Shown: positions 23,296-36,378, counted from the first letter of the stretch. The stretch: DNA of 64,000 nt from Enterobacter oligotrophicus (GCF_009176645.1 NZ_AP019007.1:3224001-3288000); one strand, 5' to 3'. Notes: a model not told the origin generated them from the sequence alone. Numbers and translations are program-made.

Positions 23296-23673
23296 TTAAT
23301 GAATGAGTGTAGGAACGGCGAGACGGAACACAGGAATAGCAATGCGGAAGGCATTACCATCGACGTCGACCATTTCATAATGGCCTTGCATGGTGCCCAG
23401 CGGCGTCTCAATTACCGCGCCGCTGGTGTACTGGTACTCTTCGCCAGGCGCGATATGGGGTTGTTCACCGACCACACCTTCCCCCTGGACTTCAATTTCA
23501 CGGCCATTGCCGTTAGTGATAAGCCAGTAGCGCCCGAGCAGTTGCACAGGCATCCGCCCCAGATTGCGAATGGTCACGGTGTAGGCAAAAACAAAACGCT
23601 CTTCGTCCGGTGAGGACTGGGATTCAACATAGACGCTTTGTACGTGAACACAGACGCGGGGCGAATCAATCAT
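23296..23673 (-). CDS. apaG: ApaG/CorD family protein
   Basis: A 125-residue single-domain protein with a fibronectin-III-like beta sandwich (residues ~10-120: [17 protein letters not shown], then GEEYQYTSG). It is linked in enterics to cobalt/magnesium resistance, but its biochemical role is uncertain. It lies 3 bp after rsmA and 4 bp before apaH, so it is cotranscribed and probably cotranslated. Confidence 0.95.
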   Translation of the reverse strand: MIDSPRVCVHVQSVYVESQSSPDEERFVFAYTVTIRNLGRMPVQLLGRYWLITNGNGREIEVQGEGVVGEQPHIAPGEEYQYTSGAVIETPLGTMQGHYEMVDVDGNAFRIAIPVFRLAVPTLIH

Positions 23674-23676
23674 GGC

Positions 23677-24498
23677 TTAACTCTCCTTCGGCGGTGCATT
23701 TTCGCTGATGTAATTAGCCAGCTTGCAGTATTGCTCTACGGAAATGTTTTCTGCACGCATTGCCGGATCAATACCCAGCTCCGCTAACACCTCAACGGTA
23801 AACGAATTGCTCAGGCTGTTACGGATCGTTTTACGGCGCTGGTTAAAGGCTTCTGTCGTAATGCGGCTCAATACGCGCAGCTCTTTGACCGGGTACGGTT
23901 TCGTTTTATGCGGCACAAGACGCACAACCGCAGAATCCACTTTTGGCGGCGGCGTGAACGCAGATGGCGGTACTTCGAGTACCGGGATCACGTTGCAGAA
24001 ATATTGTGCCATCACGCTTAAACGACCATACGCTTTACTGTTCGGTCCTGCAACCAGGCGGTTAACAACCTCTTTTTGCAACATGAAGTGCATGTCGGCA
24101 ATGGCATCAGTATAGCTAAACAGGTGGAACATCAGCGGGGTGGAGATATTGTACGGCAGGTTGCCGAATACGCGCAGCGGCTGGCCCATTTTTTCTGACA
24201 GTTCGCCAAAGTTCATGGTCATGGCATCCTGCTGATAAATCGTCAGCTTTGGACCGAGGAACGGATGCGTTTGCAGGCGCGCGGCCAGATCGCGGTCCAG
24301 CTCGATAACGGTCAGTTCGTCAAGGCGTTCGCCTACTGGCTCGGTCAGTGCGGCAAGACCCGGCCCGATTTCGACCATCGCCTGGCCTTTCTGCGGATTA
24401 ATCGCAGACACGATACTGTCGATCACGAACTGATCGTTGAGAAAGTTTTGCCCGAAGCGTTTACGGGCTAAGTGGCCCTGATGGACTCGATTAGTCAT
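23677..24498 (-). CDS. rsmA: 16S rRNA m6-2A1518/m6-2A1519 dimethyltransferase
   Basis: Dimethylates two adjacent adenines near the 3' end of 16S rRNA, late in 30S assembly; loss gives kasugamycin resistance. It has 273 residues (E. coli KsgA 273). The SAM-binding motif [12 protein letters not shown] (~41-52) and the catalytic NLPYNIS motif (~112-118) are present. Its start overlaps the pdxA stop by 4 bp. Confidence 0.97.
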   Translation of the reverse strand: MTNRVHQGHLARKRFGQNFLNDQFVIDSIVSAINPQKGQAMVEIGPGLAALTEPVGERLDELTVIELDRDLAARLQTHPFLGPKLTIYQQDAMTMNFGELSEKMGQPLRVFGNLPYNISTPLMFHLFSYTDAIADMHFMLQKEVVNRLVAGPNSKAYGRLSVMAQYFCNVIPVLEVPPSAFTPPPKVDSAVVRLVPHKTKPYPVKELRVLSRITTEAFNQRRKTIRNSLSNSFTVEVLAELGIDPAMRAENISVEQYCKLANYISENAPPKES

Positions 24499-25481
24499 TG
24501 AGTGTTAACAATCATTTTGATGGCGAGATTAAGCGCCGTAATAAAACTGCCGACATCCGCTTTCCCCTGGCCTGCCAGATCCAGCGCAGTACCGTGGTCA
24601 ACGGACGTTCGAATAAAGGGTAAACCGAGGGTGATATTCACGCCGCGGCCAAAGCCCTGGTATTTTAGCACGGGCAGGCCCTGATCGTGGTACATCGCGA
24701 GCACGGCATCGGCATTATCCAGGTATTTGGGCTGGAAAAGGGTATCTGCAGGCAGTGGCCCGCTGAGGTTCATCCCCTTCGCCCGCATTTCATTGAGCAC
24801 CGGAATGATGGTGTCGATCTCTTCTGTTCCCATATGCCCGCCTTCACCGGCATGCGGGTTCAGGCCACAGACCAGCACGTGCGGCTGTTTAATGCCAAAT
24901 TTGGTCTGCAGGTCATGATGCAAAATCCCGATGATTTCACGCAGGAGTTCAGGGGTGATGGCATCCGGAATTGCCTTAATGGGCAGATGCGTGGTTACCA
25001 GCGCAACGCGCATCGCTTCTGTCGCCAGCATCATTACCACTTTCGGGCTGTGCGAGCGTTCTTCGAAGAACTCGGTATGCCCGGTAAAGGGAATACCGGC
25101 ATCGTTGATAACGCCCTTATGCACGGGGCCGGTGATCAACGCCGCAAACTCACCGTTCAGACACCCATCACAGGCACGTGCCAGCGTCTCGACAACGTAG
25201 TGACCGTTTTGCGTGCTGAGCTGGCCCGGTACGACAGGCGTGCGAAGCGGGACGGACAGAAGAGTGAGCGTCCCCGCCTGCTGCGGCACAGGCAGCTGGC
25301 CTGCAACGTAGGGGAGCAGCGTTAAAGGCAGACCGAGCATATTTGCCCGGTCCTGTAACAGTGTTGCATCTGCGCAGACGACCAGTTCTACCGGCCAGTT
25401 CTGTTGGGCGAGCTGGACGACAAGGTCGGGACCAATCCCGGCGGGTTCGCCGGGAGTGATAACAACACGATGCTGTTTCAT
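24495..25481 (-). CDS. pdxA: 4-hydroxythreonine-4-phosphate dehydrogenase
   Basis: NAD-dependent oxidation and decarboxylation step of the DXP-dependent pyridoxal 5'-phosphate pathway. It has 328 residues (E. coli 329). [11 protein letters not shown] (~9-19), GHTEFF (~134-139) and [10 protein letters not shown] (~208-217) include the zinc-ligand regions. It overlaps surA upstream by one base and rsmA downstream by 4 bp. Confidence 0.97.
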   Translation of the reverse strand: MKQHRVVITPGEPAGIGPDLVVQLAQQNWPVELVVCADATLLQDRANMLGLPLTLLPYVAGQLPVPQQAGTLTLLSVPLRTPVVPGQLSTQNGHYVVETLARACDGCLNGEFAALITGPVHKGVINDAGIPFTGHTEFFEERSHSPKVVMMLATEAMRVALVTTHLPIKAIPDAITPELLREIIGILHHDLQTKFGIKQPHVLVCGLNPHAGEGGHMGTEEIDTIIPVLNEMRAKGMNLSGPLPADTLFQPKYLDNADAVLAMYHDQGLPVLKYQGFGRGVNITLGLPFIRTSVDHGTALDLAGQGKADVGSFITALNLAIKMIVNTQ

Positions 25482-26767
25482 TAGTTGCTCAGCACTTTCA
25501 CGTAAGCGCTGGCACGCTGTTCCTGCATCCAGGTTGCCGCTTCTTCAGAGAATTTACGGTTAAACAGCATGCGGTACGCTCTGTCTTTCTGCGCCGCGTC
25601 GGTTTTATCCACGTTGCGGGTATCCAGCAGTTCAATCAGATGCCAGCCGAAGGAAGAGTGCACAGGTGCGCTCAACTGGCCTTTGTTCATCTTCATCAGT
25701 GCGTCGCGGAAAGCCGGATCGTAGATATCAGCCGCTGCCCAGCCCAGATCACCGCCCTGGTTAGCAGAGCCTGGGTCCTGAGAGAACTCTTTTGCGGCGT
25801 TAGCAAACGAGGTTTTCCCGCTCTTAATATCTGCAGCGATCTGTTCCAGCTTCGCACGCGCCTGGTCGTCAGTCATGATCGGTGACGGTTTCAGCAGGAT
25901 ATGACGAGCATGAACTTCCGTAACGGAGATGCTCTGGCTCTGGCCGCGCAGATCGTTCACTTTCAGAATGTGGAAGCCCACACCTGAACGAATTGGGCCG
26001 ACAATATCGCCTTTCTTCGCCGTACTCAGCGCCTGAGCAAAGATGGACGGTAACTCCTGAATACGACCCCAGCCCATCTGGCCGCCTTTCAGCGCCTGCT
26101 GGTCAGCAGAGTAGGTGATCGCCAGTTTACCGAAGTCACCCCCGTTACGCGCCTGATCGACAATCGAGCGCGCCTGGTTTTCCGCGTCAGCAACCTGGTC
26201 GGAACTTGGATTTTCCGGCAGTGGGATCAGGATATGGCTCAGGTTCAGCTCCGTGCTGGCATCGTTCTGATTACCCACCTGTTTTGCCAGCGCATCCACT
26301 TCCTGAGGCAGGATCGTGACGCGGCGACGCACTTCATTGTTACGCACTTCAGAGATCAGCATCTCTTTGCGGATCTGATTACGGTAAGTCGCGTAGTTGA
26401 TGCCATCATAGGCCAGGCGGCTGCGCATCTGGTCCATGGACATGTTGTTTTGCTTTGCGATGTTAGCGATCGCCTGATCGAGCTGCTCGTCAGAGATCTT
26501 CACACCCATTTTCTGACCCATCTGCAGGACAATCTGATCCATGATCAGACGTTCCAGGATCTGGTGGCGCAGGGTTGCATCATCAGGAAGCTGCTGACCT
26601 GCTTCGCCCGAGTTGAGCTTCACAGATTTCATCAAACCGTCAACGTCACTTTCAAGCACGACGCCGTTGTTAACCACAGCTGCGACTTTATCGACAACCT
26701 GGGGTGCCGCGAAGCTGGTATTCGCAACCATAGCGACACCGAGCAGCAGCGTTTTCCAGTTCTTCAT
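25481..26767 (-). CDS. surA: Periplasmic chaperone and peptidyl-prolyl isomerase SurA
   Basis: Escorts outer-membrane beta-barrel proteins across the periplasm to BAM. It has 428 residues, as in E. coli. A signal peptide (cleaved after FAA near residue 21) is followed by the N-domain and two parvulin-type domains (~175-275 and ~285-385; HILIPLP and HILLKPS start them). A C-terminal helix packs on the N-domain. The neighbouring lptD product is itself a main client. Confidence 0.97.
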   Translation of the reverse strand: MKNWKTLLLGVAMVANTSFAAPQVVDKVAAVVNNGVVLESDVDGLMKSVKLNSGEAGQQLPDDATLRHQILERLIMDQIVLQMGQKMGVKISDEQLDQAIANIAKQNNMSMDQMRSRLAYDGINYATYRNQIRKEMLISEVRNNEVRRRVTILPQEVDALAKQVGNQNDASTELNLSHILIPLPENPSSDQVADAENQARSIVDQARNGGDFGKLAITYSADQQALKGGQMGWGRIQELPSIFAQALSTAKKGDIVGPIRSGVGFHILKVNDLRGQSQSISVTEVHARHILLKPSPIMTDDQARAKLEQIAADIKSGKTSFANAAKEFSQDPGSANQGGDLGWAAADIYDPAFRDALMKMNKGQLSAPVHSSFGWHLIELLDTRNVDKTDAAQKDRAYRMLFNRKFSEEAATWMQEQRASAYVKVLSN

Positions 26768-26820
26768 ACTTTTTCCATTTCAATTAACCGCAAAGCGGAT
26801 TACGTTGTAAATCAAGCACA

Positions 26821-29178
26821 TTACAAGGAACTGCGGTACGGCAGAATGTTCGAGCGCAGCATCTGCTGCGTGCCCAGACCATAGTTGGAACTCAGGCCGC
26901 GCAACTCGACATTAAAGCCAATCACGTTATCGTATTTGCTCTGATTGTTGTCAGTATCCCAGCCGTTCAGCTTACGTTCATAGCCGACACGAATCGCATA
27001 ACAGCAGGAGTTATATTGCAGACCTAACATCTGGTCGGCAGGTTTACTGGTGTTGGTGTCAAAGTAGTAAGCACCTACGATTGACCAGCGATCGGCGATT
27101 GGCCAGCTTGCTGCTCCACCCACCTGCGAAATCCCGTCTTTGTACTGTTCTCTGGTCGCATAGTTTGGCAGTGTTGCCTGAATATATTCCGGGCTGGCAT
27201 AACGGTACGTCAACTGCACCAGGCGATCTTCATCGCGGCGATATTCAATGGCAGTACTGCTCGTGGCGACATTATTGAGTCGCGTATCGTACTGCACACC
27301 GCCACGTAAGCCCCACCGGTCGGCCATACGCCAGTAGGTGTCACCTGCCCATACCAGTGATCCCGTTTTGTTGTCTTTCTCCCAGTTAATGTTGTCATCA
27401 CCGGTACGAGACTCGGTGAAATAGTAGATTTGACCAACAGAAACGTTAAAACGTTCAACGGCAGCGTCATCATAGACACGTGTTGTGACGCCAGTCGTTA
27501 ACTGGTTAGCAGAGGCAATACGGTCAAGACCACCATAGGTGCGGTCGCGGAACAGGCCGCTATAGTCAGACTGCAGGAAAGAGGAGTCGTAGTTCTGAAT
27601 TTTGCTTTGATCGCGATAAGGCACATACAGATACTGCATACGTGGTTCGAGCGTCTGGGTATATCCATCAGCAAGGAGACCCATATCGCGCTCGAAGATC
27701 AGCTTTCCGTCCATCTTGAACTGAGGAAGAGTACGGTTTACTGATTCCTCAAGATCATTCGCATTGTTCGGATTCGAGTTGTAATTATCAATATTTTTCT
27801 GCTGATAGTGAGTCGCCATCAGCTTGGCTTCAGTGTTCAGACTTGCCCAGTCGTTCGACCACGGTAAGTTGATGGTTGGTTCAAGGTGAACACGGGTAGC
27901 TTCCGGCATGTCCGAGTTAGTGTTGACGAAGTGGACCGCCTGGGCGTAAACACGGGTATCAAACGGACCTACGTCATTCTGATACCAGTTAACATCCAGC
28001 TGCGGCTCTGCGCCGTAAGTGCTTCTCGTCTGGTTGCTAAAGACCTGGAACTGCTTGGTCGATACCGTGGCGTTAAAGTTCTGAATAGCGTAGCCGACGC
28101 TGAATTTTTGCGTGGCATAACCGTCCGTACTGGAACCATATTTTGTGTCAAAGTCGTTGAAGTAGTACGAATCGCTGACTTTGGTGTAGTCGACGTTAAA
28201 ACGCCAGACCTGATCCATTACGCCAGCGTGACGCCAGTAGTAAAGCCAACGGTGTTTATCACCTTCGGTCGGATGCTCATCCTGGAAGACTTTATCTGAC
28301 GGCAGGTAATCCAGCTCCATCAGACCTGTACCCGCCTGGGTCAGGTAACGGAACTCGTTCTCCCACATGACGTTGCCACGCTTGTGGATATAGTGTGGCG
28401 TGATGGTCGCGTCCATGTTGGGCGCGATGTTCCAGTAGTACGGCAGGTAGAACTCAAAGTAGTTTGAGGTGCTGTACTTGGCATTCGGGATCAGGAAGCC
28501 TGAGCGACGTTTATCGCCCACCGGAAGCTGCAGGTAAGGGCTGTAGAAAACAGGCACCGGGCCGAGTTTGAACCGGGCGTTCCAGATCTCCGCAACCTGC
28601 TCTTCACGGTCGTGGATAACTTCACTTCCCACCACGCTCCAGGTATTTGACCCCGGCAGGCACGATGTGAAGGAGCCATTTTCCAGAATCGTATAGCGGT
28701 TTTCGCCGCGCTGTTTCATCAGATCTGCGTTACCACGCCCCTGACGGCCTACCATCTGGTAGTCACCTTCCCAGACGTTAGTATCTTTAGTGTTCAGGTT
28801 TGACCAGGCTTTCGGACCTTTCAGGATGACCTGATTGTCGTCATAGTGCACATTACCCAGCGCATCGACCGTACGCACAGGCTCGGCCGCACCTTCCGGT
28901 TGCTTCTGGTGCAATTGCACTTCATCTGCCTGCAGGCGGCTGTTGCCCTGGTTAATATCAACACTGCCCGTAAAAGTGGCATTGTCAGGATAATTACCTT
29001 TTGCGCTGTCGGCGTTGATGGTGACCGGCAAGTCATTGGTATCGCCTTTCACCAGTGGGCGATTGTAGCTTGGGACGCCAAGCATACACTGCGAGGCGAG
29101 ATCGGCTGCCAGCCCCTGGTGGCTATACAGGGCGGAGCCAATCATTGTGGCCAGGAGGGTGGGGATACGTTTTTTCAT
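26821..29178 (-). CDS. lptD: LPS-assembly outer-membrane protein LptD
   Basis: With LptE it inserts lipopolysaccharide into the outer leaflet of the outer membrane. It has 785 residues (E. coli 784). A signal peptide ends near residue 24, then an OstA/jellyroll periplasmic domain (~40-200) and a 26-strand barrel. The four cysteines that form the nonconsecutive disulfides are visible: one near residue 32 (SQCML), one near 174 (TSCLPG) and the CC pair near 725 (YNSCCYA). It is the first gene of the surA operon. Confidence 0.97.
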   Translation of the reverse strand: MKKRIPTLLATMIGSALYSHQGLAADLASQCMLGVPSYNRPLVKGDTNDLPVTINADSAKGNYPDNATFTGSVDINQGNSRLQADEVQLHQKQPEGAAEPVRTVDALGNVHYDDNQVILKGPKAWSNLNTKDTNVWEGDYQMVGRQGRGNADLMKQRGENRYTILENGSFTSCLPGSNTWSVVGSEVIHDREEQVAEIWNARFKLGPVPVFYSPYLQLPVGDKRRSGFLIPNAKYSTSNYFEFYLPYYWNIAPNMDATITPHYIHKRGNVMWENEFRYLTQAGTGLMELDYLPSDKVFQDEHPTEGDKHRWLYYWRHAGVMDQVWRFNVDYTKVSDSYYFNDFDTKYGSSTDGYATQKFSVGYAIQNFNATVSTKQFQVFSNQTRSTYGAEPQLDVNWYQNDVGPFDTRVYAQAVHFVNTNSDMPEATRVHLEPTINLPWSNDWASLNTEAKLMATHYQQKNIDNYNSNPNNANDLEESVNRTLPQFKMDGKLIFERDMGLLADGYTQTLEPRMQYLYVPYRDQSKIQNYDSSFLQSDYSGLFRDRTYGGLDRIASANQLTTGVTTRVYDDAAVERFNVSVGQIYYFTESRTGDDNINWEKDNKTGSLVWAGDTYWRMADRWGLRGGVQYDTRLNNVATSSTAIEYRRDEDRLVQLTYRYASPEYIQATLPNYATREQYKDGISQVGGAASWPIADRWSIVGAYYFDTNTSKPADQMLGLQYNSCCYAIRVGYERKLNGWDTDNNQSKYDNVIGFNVELRGLSSNYGLGTQQMLRSNILPYRSSL

Positions 29179-29418
29179 ACGTTGTATTTTAGTGTTCCGT
29201 CATCAGTGGCTACGGCTTACAAACGCTCAGAGACTATCTTACTCATCATCGCAGTGCCAGCGTTAATCCTGCCCGTTTGCGTGCCAGAGTGTTAGGCTCG
29301 CTATCGAATGACGAGTATGATAATGCAAATTATAGGCGATGTCCCTCAATTGACCGTGGCTCGACCACTGTAATGATGGCGTTACGTCGAACCAGGAACA
29401 TGATTATTCGGGGAGTAT

Positions 29419-30237
29419 ATGCAGTATTGGGGTAAAATAATTGGCGTTGCGTTCGCAATAATGATGGGAGCCGGGTTCTGGGGGATCGTACTCGGCCTCA
29501 TTATCGGCCATATGTTTGATAAAGCACGTAGCCGCAAAATGGCGTGGTTCGCCAACCAGCGCGAGCGTCAGTCCCTCTTTTTCTCCACTACCTTCGAGGT
29601 GATGGGGCATTTAACTAAATCAAAAGGGCGCGTCACCGAAGCCGATATTCAGATCGCCAGCGTGTTTATGGATCGTATGAACCTGCACGGCGAGTCTCGC
29701 GTGGCAGCGCAAAACGCGTTTCGTATCGGTAAAGCTGATAACTATCCGCTGCGTGAAAAAATGCGCCAGTTCCGCAGCATCTGCTTCGGACGTTTTGATT
29801 TAATTCGGATGTTTCTGGAGATCCAGATTCAGGCGGCCTTCGCTGACGGTTCACTTCATCCTAATGAACGGGATGTTTTATACGTCATTGCTGAAGAGCT
29901 GGGGATCTCCCGCATGCAGTTCGACCAGTTCCTGCGCATGATGCAGGGCGGCGCACAGTTTGGCGGTGGCTACCAGCAACAGCAATCCTCCGGTGGCGGC
30001 TGGCAGCAGACGCAGCGTGGCCCGACGCTGGAAGACGCCTGCAATGTGCTTGGCGTGAAGCCCTCCGATGATGCCACAACCATTAAACGTGCCTATCGTA
30101 AGCTAATGAGCGAACATCACCCGGATAAACTGGTAGCAAAAGGCTTACCGCCAGAGATGATGGAGATGGCGAAGCAAAAAGCGCAGGAAATTCAGAAAGC
30201 CTACGAGCTTATAAAAGAGCAGAAAGGTTTTAAATAG
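29419..30237 (+). CDS. djlA: Membrane-anchored DnaJ-like co-chaperone
   Basis: Type III J-protein that works with DnaK and modulates Rcs envelope-stress signalling. It has 272 residues (E. coli 271). One N-terminal transmembrane segment (~7-30) contains several glycines. A TerB-like helical domain (~50-185) is followed by a Gly/Gln-rich linker ([15 protein letters not shown]). A C-terminal J domain carries HPD at ~236-238 (SEHHPDKL). It diverges from lptD. yabP/yabQ, which follow in K-12, are missing. Confidence 0.96.
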   Translation: MQYWGKIIGVAFAIMMGAGFWGIVLGLIIGHMFDKARSRKMAWFANQRERQSLFFSTTFEVMGHLTKSKGRVTEADIQIASVFMDRMNLHGESRVAAQNAFRIGKADNYPLREKMRQFRSICFGRFDLIRMFLEIQIQAAFADGSLHPNERDVLYVIAEELGISRMQFDQFLRMMQGGAQFGGGYQQQQSSGGGWQQTQRGPTLEDACNVLGVKPSDDATTIKRAYRKLMSEHHPDKLVAKGLPPEMMEMAKQKAQEIQKAYELIKEQKGFK

Positions 30238-30240
30238 AAA

Positions 30241-30270
30241 AATGGCCCGATGATTCGGGCCATTTTTTTA
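30241..30270. terminator. Bidirectional terminator djlA / rluA
   Basis: A 10-bp perfect stem AATGGCCCGA / TCGGGCCATT with a TGAT loop. It is flanked by T-run on the plus strand (30265-30270) and by A-run (TTTT on the minus strand) on the other side, so it serves both convergent genes. Confidence 0.9.
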
Positions 30271-30927
30271 GAAGTCCGCCGGCGCGTTAAACGTCATCGC
30301 GTTGCCGAAAACTGGATGGGTAATGGTCAGCGTCTGAGCATGAAGCTGCAGGCGCGGCGCTAACGCCAGCGCTTCCGGGGGGGCATAAAAGCGATCGCCC
30401 AGAATGGGATGACCCATTGCGAGCATATGCACACGCAACTGATGCGAGCGCCCGGTAATGGGCTTAAGCAGGACGCGGGCGGTGTTATCCGGCGCATACT
30501 CCAGCACCTGATACTCGGTTTGCGCCGCCTTACCGGTTTCATAGCAGACTTTTTGCTTTGGCCGGTTCGGCCAGTCGCAAATCAGCGGTAAATCCACCAG
30601 ACCTTCTTCGTTTTCCGGGTGTCCCCATACGCGCGCGACGTACTGCTTTTTCGGCTCACGCTCACGGAACTGACGCTTCAGTTCGCGTTCTGCCGCTTTA
30701 TTCAGAGCCACCACAATCACGCCGCTGGTTGCCATGTCGAGGCGATGGACAGATTCAGCTTGCGGATAATCGCGCTGAATACGCGTCATCACGCTGTCTT
30801 TATGTTCCTCAAGACGCCCAGGCACGGACAACAGGCCGCTCGGCTTATTGACCACCATAATATGTTCATCCTGATACAGGATGACCAGCCAGGGTTCCTG
30901 AGGGGGATTGTAGGGCTCCATTACCAT
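30268..30927 (-). CDS. rluA: Dual-specificity rRNA/tRNA pseudouridine synthase
   Basis: Isomerises U746 of 23S rRNA and U32 of several tRNAs. It has 219 residues, as in E. coli. The catalytic aspartate is D64 in HRLDMATSG (61-69). The conserved RSHQLRVH motif is near 160-167. It is immediately downstream of rapA (12-bp gap). Confidence 0.97.
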   Translation of the reverse strand: MVMEPYNPPQEPWLVILYQDEHIMVVNKPSGLLSVPGRLEEHKDSVMTRIQRDYPQAESVHRLDMATSGVIVVALNKAAERELKRQFREREPKKQYVARVWGHPENEEGLVDLPLICDWPNRPKQKVCYETGKAAQTEYQVLEYAPDNTARVLLKPITGRSHQLRVHMLAMGHPILGDRFYAPPEALALAPRLQLHAQTLTITHPVFGNAMTFNAPADF

Positions 30928-30939
30928 CTTGCGCTCCGC

Positions 30940-33846
30940 TTACTGATGCGTCACAACGATAAGACGCAGGGCATCCAGACGCCAGCCAGCCTGGTCCAGA
31001 CTTTCCAGCACCTGCTGACGGTTGCTTTCAATCGCGGCCAGCTCATCGTCACGGATGTTCGGGTTCACCGCTTTTAACGCTTCCAGACGAGAAAGCTCTG
31101 CTGAAAGTTTTTCGTCGGCTTCGTTGCGCGCAGCATCAATCAGCGTGCGGGCGGCTTTTTCAATCTGGTTTTCACCCAGTTGCAGAATGGCATGCACGTC
31201 CTGCTGTACTGCGTTGACCAGTTTACTGCCGGTATGACGGTTCACTGCGCTCAGTTGGCGGTTGAAGCTCTCGAACTCGACTTGTCCGGCGAGGTTGGTG
31301 CCGTTTTTGTCCAGCAGCAGACGCACCGGCGTTGGCGGCAGGAAGCGGGTGAGCTGCAGCTGTTTAGGTGCCTGGGCCTCCACAACGTAGATCAGCTCAA
31401 CCAGCAGCGTCCCTACTGGCAGCGCCTTGTTTTTCAGCAGCGAGATGGTGCTGCTGCCGGTGTCGCCAGAGAGGATCAGATCCAGACCGTTACGGATCAG
31501 CGGATGTTCCCAGGTAATAAACTGCGCGTCTTCGCGGGACAGCGCCACATCACGTTCAAAGGTAATGGTGCAGCCATCTTCCGGCAGGCCTGGGAAATCT
31601 GGCACCAGCATATGATCGGACGGCGTCAACACGATCATGTTCTCGCCACGGTCATCCTGGTTGATCCCGACGATGTCGAAGAGGTTCATCGAGAAGCTGA
31701 TCAGGCTGGTGTCATCATCTTGTTCTTCAATGCTTTCAGCCAGTGCCTGCGCTTTCTCCCCACCGTTGGAGTGGATCTCCAGCAGGCGGTCACGGCCCTG
31801 TTCCAGCTGGGCTTTCAGTGCATCATGTTTCTCGCGGCAGGATTTGATCAGCTCGTCAAAGCCGTCGGTATTTTCTGGCGCGGCCAGGTAACCGATCAGA
31901 TCGCCATGGACCTGATCGTAAATGGTGCGGCCGGTCGGGCAGGTGTGTTCAAACGCGTCCAGACCTTCATGGAACCAGCGCACCAGAACGGACTGGGCGG
32001 TCTTTTCCAGGTAAGGGACGTGGATCTGAATATCATGCGCCTGACCAATACGATCCAGACGACCGATACGCTGCTCCAGCAGGTCCGGGTTAAACGGCAG
32101 ATCGAACATCACCAGGTTGCTGGCGAACTGGAAGTTACGGCCTTCAGAGCCGATTTCAGAACACAGCAGAACCTGCGCGCCGCTGTCCTCTTCACCGAAC
32201 CAGGCCGCTGCACGGTCGCGCTCAACGATGGACATCCCTTCGTGGAACACGGCAGCGCGAATACCTTCGCGTTCGCGCAGAACCTGTTCCAGCTGCAGCG
32301 CGGTGGCAGCTTTGGCGCAGATTACCAGTACCTTCTGAGAACGGTGCGCGGTGAGATAGCCCATCAGCCACTCCACGCGCGGGTCGAAGTTCCACCAGGT
32401 GCCGGTATCGCCTTCAAATTCCTGATAAATCTGTTCCGGGTAGAGCATGTCGCGCGCGCGCTCTTCCGCGGATTTACGCGCACCCATAATGCCGGAGACT
32501 TTAATCGCCGTCTGATACTGGGTTGGCAACGGCAGCTTGATGGTGTGCAGCTCGCGTTTCGGGAAACCTTTCACGCCGTTACGGGTGTTACGGAACAGCA
32601 CGCGGCTGGTGCCGTGGCGATCCATCAGCATGTCGATAAGTTCTTTACGCGCGGACTCCGCGTTATCGCTATCGCTGTTGGCCGCCTGCAGCAGAGGCTC
32701 AATATCCTGCTCGCCAATCAGATCGCTCAGGGTGTTCAGTTCGTCATTAGAAAGGCGGTTGCCCGCCAGCAGCAGCGCGACGGCATCGGCAACGGGACGG
32801 TAGTTTTTCTGCTCTTCAACAAACTGCTCGAAATCATGGAAACGGTTTGGATCGAGCAGGCGCAGACGGGCGAAGTGGCTCTCCAGACCCAACTGCTCCG
32901 GCGTAGCGGTCAGCAGCAGGACGCCTGGCACACGCCCGGCAAGCTGCTCGATCGCCATGTATTCGCGGCTTGGCGCATCTTCGCTCCAGACCAGGTGGTG
33001 CGCTTCGTCGACCACCATCAGATCCCATTCGGCATCGCACAGGTGCTCAAGGCGCTGTTTGCTGCGACGCACGAAGTCCAGAGAGCAGATCACCAGCTGT
33101 TCGGTTTCAAACGGGTTGTCGGCATCGTGCTGCGCTTCGGCATAGCGCTCGTCGTCGAACAGGGAGAAGCGCAGGTTAAAGCGGCGCAGCATCTCGACCA
33201 GCCACTGGTGCTGCAGGGTTTCAGGAACAACAATGAGTACACGCTCAGCCGCGCCAGAGAGCAGCTGTTGATGCAGGATCATCCCCGCTTCAATGGTTTT
33301 CCCCAGGCCCACTTCGTCGGCCAGCAGCACGCGAGGCGCATGGCGACGGCCCACATCATGGGCGATATTCAGCTGGTGGGGGATCAGGCTGGTGCGCTGG
33401 CCGCGCAGGCCGCTCCACGGCATACGGTACTGTTCGCTCTGGAACTTACGTGCGCGATAGCGCAGGGAGAAGCGATCCATACGGTCGATTTGCCCGGCAA
33501 ACAGGCGGTCCTGTGGCTTACTGAAGACCAGTTTGCTGTCGAGCAGCACTTCACGCAGGATGACATTGGCTTCGTCAGTGTCCAGACGCGTACCAATGTA
33601 GGCGAGCAGTCCATTCTCTTCTTTTACGTCTTCAACCTTGAGCTGCCAGCCGTCGTGGCTGGTCACGGTGTCTCCCGGATTGAACATCACGCGGGTTACA
33701 GGGGAGTCATTGCGAGCGTACAGGCGGTTTTCACCGGTGGCAGGGAAAAGGAGGGTAACCATACGTGCGTCTACCGCAACCACGGTTCCTAATCCAAGTT
33801 CGCTTTCTGTATCGCTGATCCAGCGTTGACCAAGTGTAAAAGGCAT
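30940..33846 (-). CDS. rapA: RNA polymerase-associated recycling ATPase RapA
   Basis: Swi2/Snf2-family ATPase that binds RNA polymerase and promotes its recycling after transcription. It has 968 residues, the E. coli length. N-terminal Tudor-like domains occupy ~1-110. Walker A is [12 protein letters not shown] (~176-187), the DEAH box is VVDEAHHL (~278-285), and a helicase C-terminal domain follows (~490-640). On the opposite strand an 870-codon open frame runs without support and is a composition shadow. Confidence 0.97.
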   Translation of the reverse strand: MPFTLGQRWISDTESELGLGTVVAVDARMVTLLFPATGENRLYARNDSPVTRVMFNPGDTVTSHDGWQLKVEDVKEENGLLAYIGTRLDTDEANVILREVLLDSKLVFSKPQDRLFAGQIDRMDRFSLRYRARKFQSEQYRMPWSGLRGQRTSLIPHQLNIAHDVGRRHAPRVLLADEVGLGKTIEAGMILHQQLLSGAAERVLIVVPETLQHQWLVEMLRRFNLRFSLFDDERYAEAQHDADNPFETEQLVICSLDFVRRSKQRLEHLCDAEWDLMVVDEAHHLVWSEDAPSREYMAIEQLAGRVPGVLLLTATPEQLGLESHFARLRLLDPNRFHDFEQFVEEQKNYRPVADAVALLLAGNRLSNDELNTLSDLIGEQDIEPLLQAANSDSDNAESARKELIDMLMDRHGTSRVLFRNTRNGVKGFPKRELHTIKLPLPTQYQTAIKVSGIMGARKSAEERARDMLYPEQIYQEFEGDTGTWWNFDPRVEWLMGYLTAHRSQKVLVICAKAATALQLEQVLREREGIRAAVFHEGMSIVERDRAAAWFGEEDSGAQVLLCSEIGSEGRNFQFASNLVMFDLPFNPDLLEQRIGRLDRIGQAHDIQIHVPYLEKTAQSVLVRWFHEGLDAFEHTCPTGRTIYDQVHGDLIGYLAAPENTDGFDELIKSCREKHDALKAQLEQGRDRLLEIHSNGGEKAQALAESIEEQDDDTSLISFSMNLFDIVGINQDDRGENMIVLTPSDHMLVPDFPGLPEDGCTITFERDVALSREDAQFITWEHPLIRNGLDLILSGDTGSSTISLLKNKALPVGTLLVELIYVVEAQAPKQLQLTRFLPPTPVRLLLDKNGTNLAGQVEFESFNRQLSAVNRHTGSKLVNAVQQDVHAILQLGENQIEKAARTLIDAARNEADEKLSAELSRLEALKAVNPNIRDDELAAIESNRQQVLESLDQAGWRLDALRLIVVTHQ

Positions 33847-33975
33847 ATGTGTTCGGCTCTAATCTTTAATTGCAGGCAATAGTTCGACCACCGTCGAAAA
33901 AAGACGGTCATCGAAAAATGGGTCCGGGAATGGAAAGGGCGCTATGGTACTGGATGGCAGCGATTTCGTCACGCG

Positions 33976-36333
33976 TCAAAATAGGCCAAGTTGCCCTGTC
34001 ACTAGTGTAGCAAAGTCATCGTCAATGAACGGTAAAATTCCCTCCGCGACCGGCTGAAGCTGACGCGTCAGGTAGTGATCGTAATCGAGCGGCGAGTGTT
34101 GATAATCAACGGGTTCCGGGCCGCTGGTGGTCCAGACATATTTGATGGTGCCACGGTTTTGATACTGCGGCGCACGGCCACGGCGCACGTTCTCTTCATC
34201 GGCCAGGCGCGCGGCGCGCACGTGCGGCGGCACGTTACGCTGATACTCCGCCAGCGGGCGGCGCAGGCGTTTGCGATACACCAGTTGGTCATCCAGCTCA
34301 CCGGCCATCAGGCTGGCAATGGTTTCGCGCACGTAGTCCTGATAAGGCTCATTGCGGAACACGCGCAGATAGAGCGTTTGCTGGAACTGCTGCGCCAGCG
34401 GGGTCCAGTCGGTGCGTACTGTCTCCAGTCCTTTAAACACCATCCGCTGTTTATCACCTTCCTGAATCAGTCCTGCATAGCGCTTTTTACTGCCCTGATC
34501 GGTGCCGCGAATGGTCGGCATTAAAAAGCGGGCGAAATGGGTTTCAAATTCCAGTTCTAACGCGCTGGTTAACCGCTCTTTTTGCAAATTTTCGCGCCAC
34601 CAGTCGTTCACGAAAGCGACCAGCGCTTTACCGATTCGCGCGGCATCCTCTTCGGAGTGGGTGCCTTTCAGCCACACAAACGTAGAGTCGGTATCGCCAT
34701 AAATAACGTCATAACCCTGAGATTCAATCAGTGCTTTGGTCTGGCGCATGATGTCGTGCCCGCGCATGGTGATGGACGACGCCAGACGCGGATCAAAAAA
34801 GCGGCAGGCGCTGGTGCCCAGCACGCCGTAAAAGGCGTTCATGATGATTTTCAACGCCTGCGACAGCGGCTTGTTGCCATGCCTTTTCGCCTCGTCGCGA
34901 CCGTGCCAGATTTGCCCCACGATCTCCGGCAGGCAGTGTCTTTCACGTGAGAAGCGCGCGCCGAGAAAGCCTTCGGTGCTGTGTGCGTCATCCGGCTGCG
35001 CCATGCCTTCCACCAGCCCCACCGGATCGATGAGGAAGGTACGGATAATCGACGGGTAGAGGCTTTTATAATCCAGTACCAGTACAGAGTCATACAGCCC
35101 CGGACGGGAATCCATCACATAGCCGCCGGGGCTGGCCTGGGGCGGCACATCACCCAGATTGGGGGCAACATAACCCGCCCGGTGCATACGCGGGAAATAG
35201 AGATGGCTGAACGCCGCGACAGAACCGCCATGCCTGTCTGCTGCCAGGCCGTTCACCGTGGCGCGCTCCAGCAGGAACGGCATGATCTCGGTTTTGTGGA
35301 AAATCTGCGTGACCAGCTCGCAATCTTTCAGGTTATAGGTGGCGAGCGCCGGTTTGTCTTCGTTAAAGCGCCGGTCGATCTCGTCCATTCTGTCCCACGG
35401 GTTGTCGATGGATTTGCCCTCGCCAAGCAGCTCCTGCGCCACCGCTTCCAGCGAGAAAGAGGAGAAGTTCCAGAACGCGGATTTCAGCGCCTCGATGCCA
35501 TCGATAATCAGCCGACCATTGGCCTGCGCGAAGAACACACCGTTTTTAAAGCCGTGCTCACGCCACTCCAGCTCGCTATTGCCGCGCCCCAGCATCAGTG
35601 GAATGCGGTAACGCTCGGCGTGTTTTTGCAGCACGCGGAGGTCGAACTGCACCACGTTCCAGCCGATCAGCACGTCCGGATCGTAGTCGGCAAACCACTG
35701 GTTAAGTTTTTCCAGCAGTTGCGGGCGGCTGTTGACGTATTCAAGCCGGAAATCCAGCGCGGAGGCATCGCCGTTTGGCGGCCCGAGCATATAGACAACC
35801 CGATCGCCGCAGCCTTCCAGACCAATGCAGTAGAGTTCGCCGTGGCGGGTGGTTTCGATATCCAGCGACACCCATTTCAGCGGCGGGCGGTAGTGCGGGC
35901 TGGGCTTCAGGCGTGCATTTACGATCCTGCCATTTTGTGCGGTGCCATCGACCCAGACGGGTGCGGTGATAAACCGCTCCATCAGGAAACGCTCCGGCGG
36001 GCGAATATCGGCTTCATAGAGCGTGACGCCCGCTTCGCGTAGCAATTTTTCATAGCGCATCAGCTGGCGATGGGCGCGACAGTACAGGCCGTATACCGGC
36101 TGGCGGTGGAAATCTTTCAGCGCAAGCGGGGTAACGCGCCAGTGATTTTCGCCGCGCAGGAGCTGCTTCACTTTCTCGACGTGAGCTTCAGGAATAAATG
36201 CCACGGATTCCTGCGGCGGCAGCGTAACGTTTAGCGGGCCGTTGTCCGTTGCCAGCCAGAATTCAACCTCGGTGCCCTGAGGGGTATCCCGCCAGTGTCG
36301 GGTCAGTAAAAAGCCTTCTTGCGCCTGCGTCAC
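33976..36333 (-). CDS. polB: DNA polymerase II
   Basis: SOS-induced family B polymerase with 3'-5' proofreading, used in replication restart and lesion bypass. It has 785 residues (E. coli 783). The exonuclease motif [11 protein letters not shown] is near 152-162. The polymerase motifs are DYKSLYPS (~419-426) and [10 protein letters not shown] (~544-553). A LexA box lies ahead of it. Confidence 0.97.
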   Translation of the reverse strand: MTQAQEGFLLTRHWRDTPQGTEVEFWLATDNGPLNVTLPPQESVAFIPEAHVEKVKQLLRGENHWRVTPLALKDFHRQPVYGLYCRAHRQLMRYEKLLREAGVTLYEADIRPPERFLMERFITAPVWVDGTAQNGRIVNARLKPSPHYRPPLKWVSLDIETTRHGELYCIGLEGCGDRVVYMLGPPNGDASALDFRLEYVNSRPQLLEKLNQWFADYDPDVLIGWNVVQFDLRVLQKHAERYRIPLMLGRGNSELEWREHGFKNGVFFAQANGRLIIDGIEALKSAFWNFSSFSLEAVAQELLGEGKSIDNPWDRMDEIDRRFNEDKPALATYNLKDCELVTQIFHKTEIMPFLLERATVNGLAADRHGGSVAAFSHLYFPRMHRAGYVAPNLGDVPPQASPGGYVMDSRPGLYDSVLVLDYKSLYPSIIRTFLIDPVGLVEGMAQPDDAHSTEGFLGARFSRERHCLPEIVGQIWHGRDEAKRHGNKPLSQALKIIMNAFYGVLGTSACRFFDPRLASSITMRGHDIMRQTKALIESQGYDVIYGDTDSTFVWLKGTHSEEDAARIGKALVAFVNDWWRENLQKERLTSALELEFETHFARFLMPTIRGTDQGSKKRYAGLIQEGDKQRMVFKGLETVRTDWTPLAQQFQQTLYLRVFRNEPYQDYVRETIASLMAGELDDQLVYRKRLRRPLAEYQRNVPPHVRAARLADEENVRRGRAPQYQNRGTIKYVWTTSGPEPVDYQHSPLDYDHYLTRQLQPVAEGILPFIDDDFATLVTGQLGLF

Positions 36334-36353
36334 GCCGTTATCCCATAAAACAA

Positions 36354-36378
36354 AACCAGGCCTGATTATAGCCTGGTT
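36354..36378 (-). promoter_or_regulatory. Hairpin in polB leader
   Basis: An 8-bp perfect inverted repeat AACCAGGC / GCCTGGTT around a 9-base loop, between the LexA box and the polB start, so it would be in the mRNA leader 21 bases before the ATG. Its effect on translation is unknown. Confidence 0.5.

Noticed and set aside
29179..29418. Sigma-E promoter for lptD
   Set aside because: A GGAAC is present on the minus strand but it is too close to the lptD ATG and has no matching -10.
31180..33792. 870-codon open frame antisense to rapA
   Set aside because: It lies wholly opposite rapA, has no recognisable motif and lacks a ribosome site. It is a shadow of GC-rich codon use.
34981..36042. 353-codon open frame antisense to polB
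   Set aside because: Shadow frame within polB; composition only.
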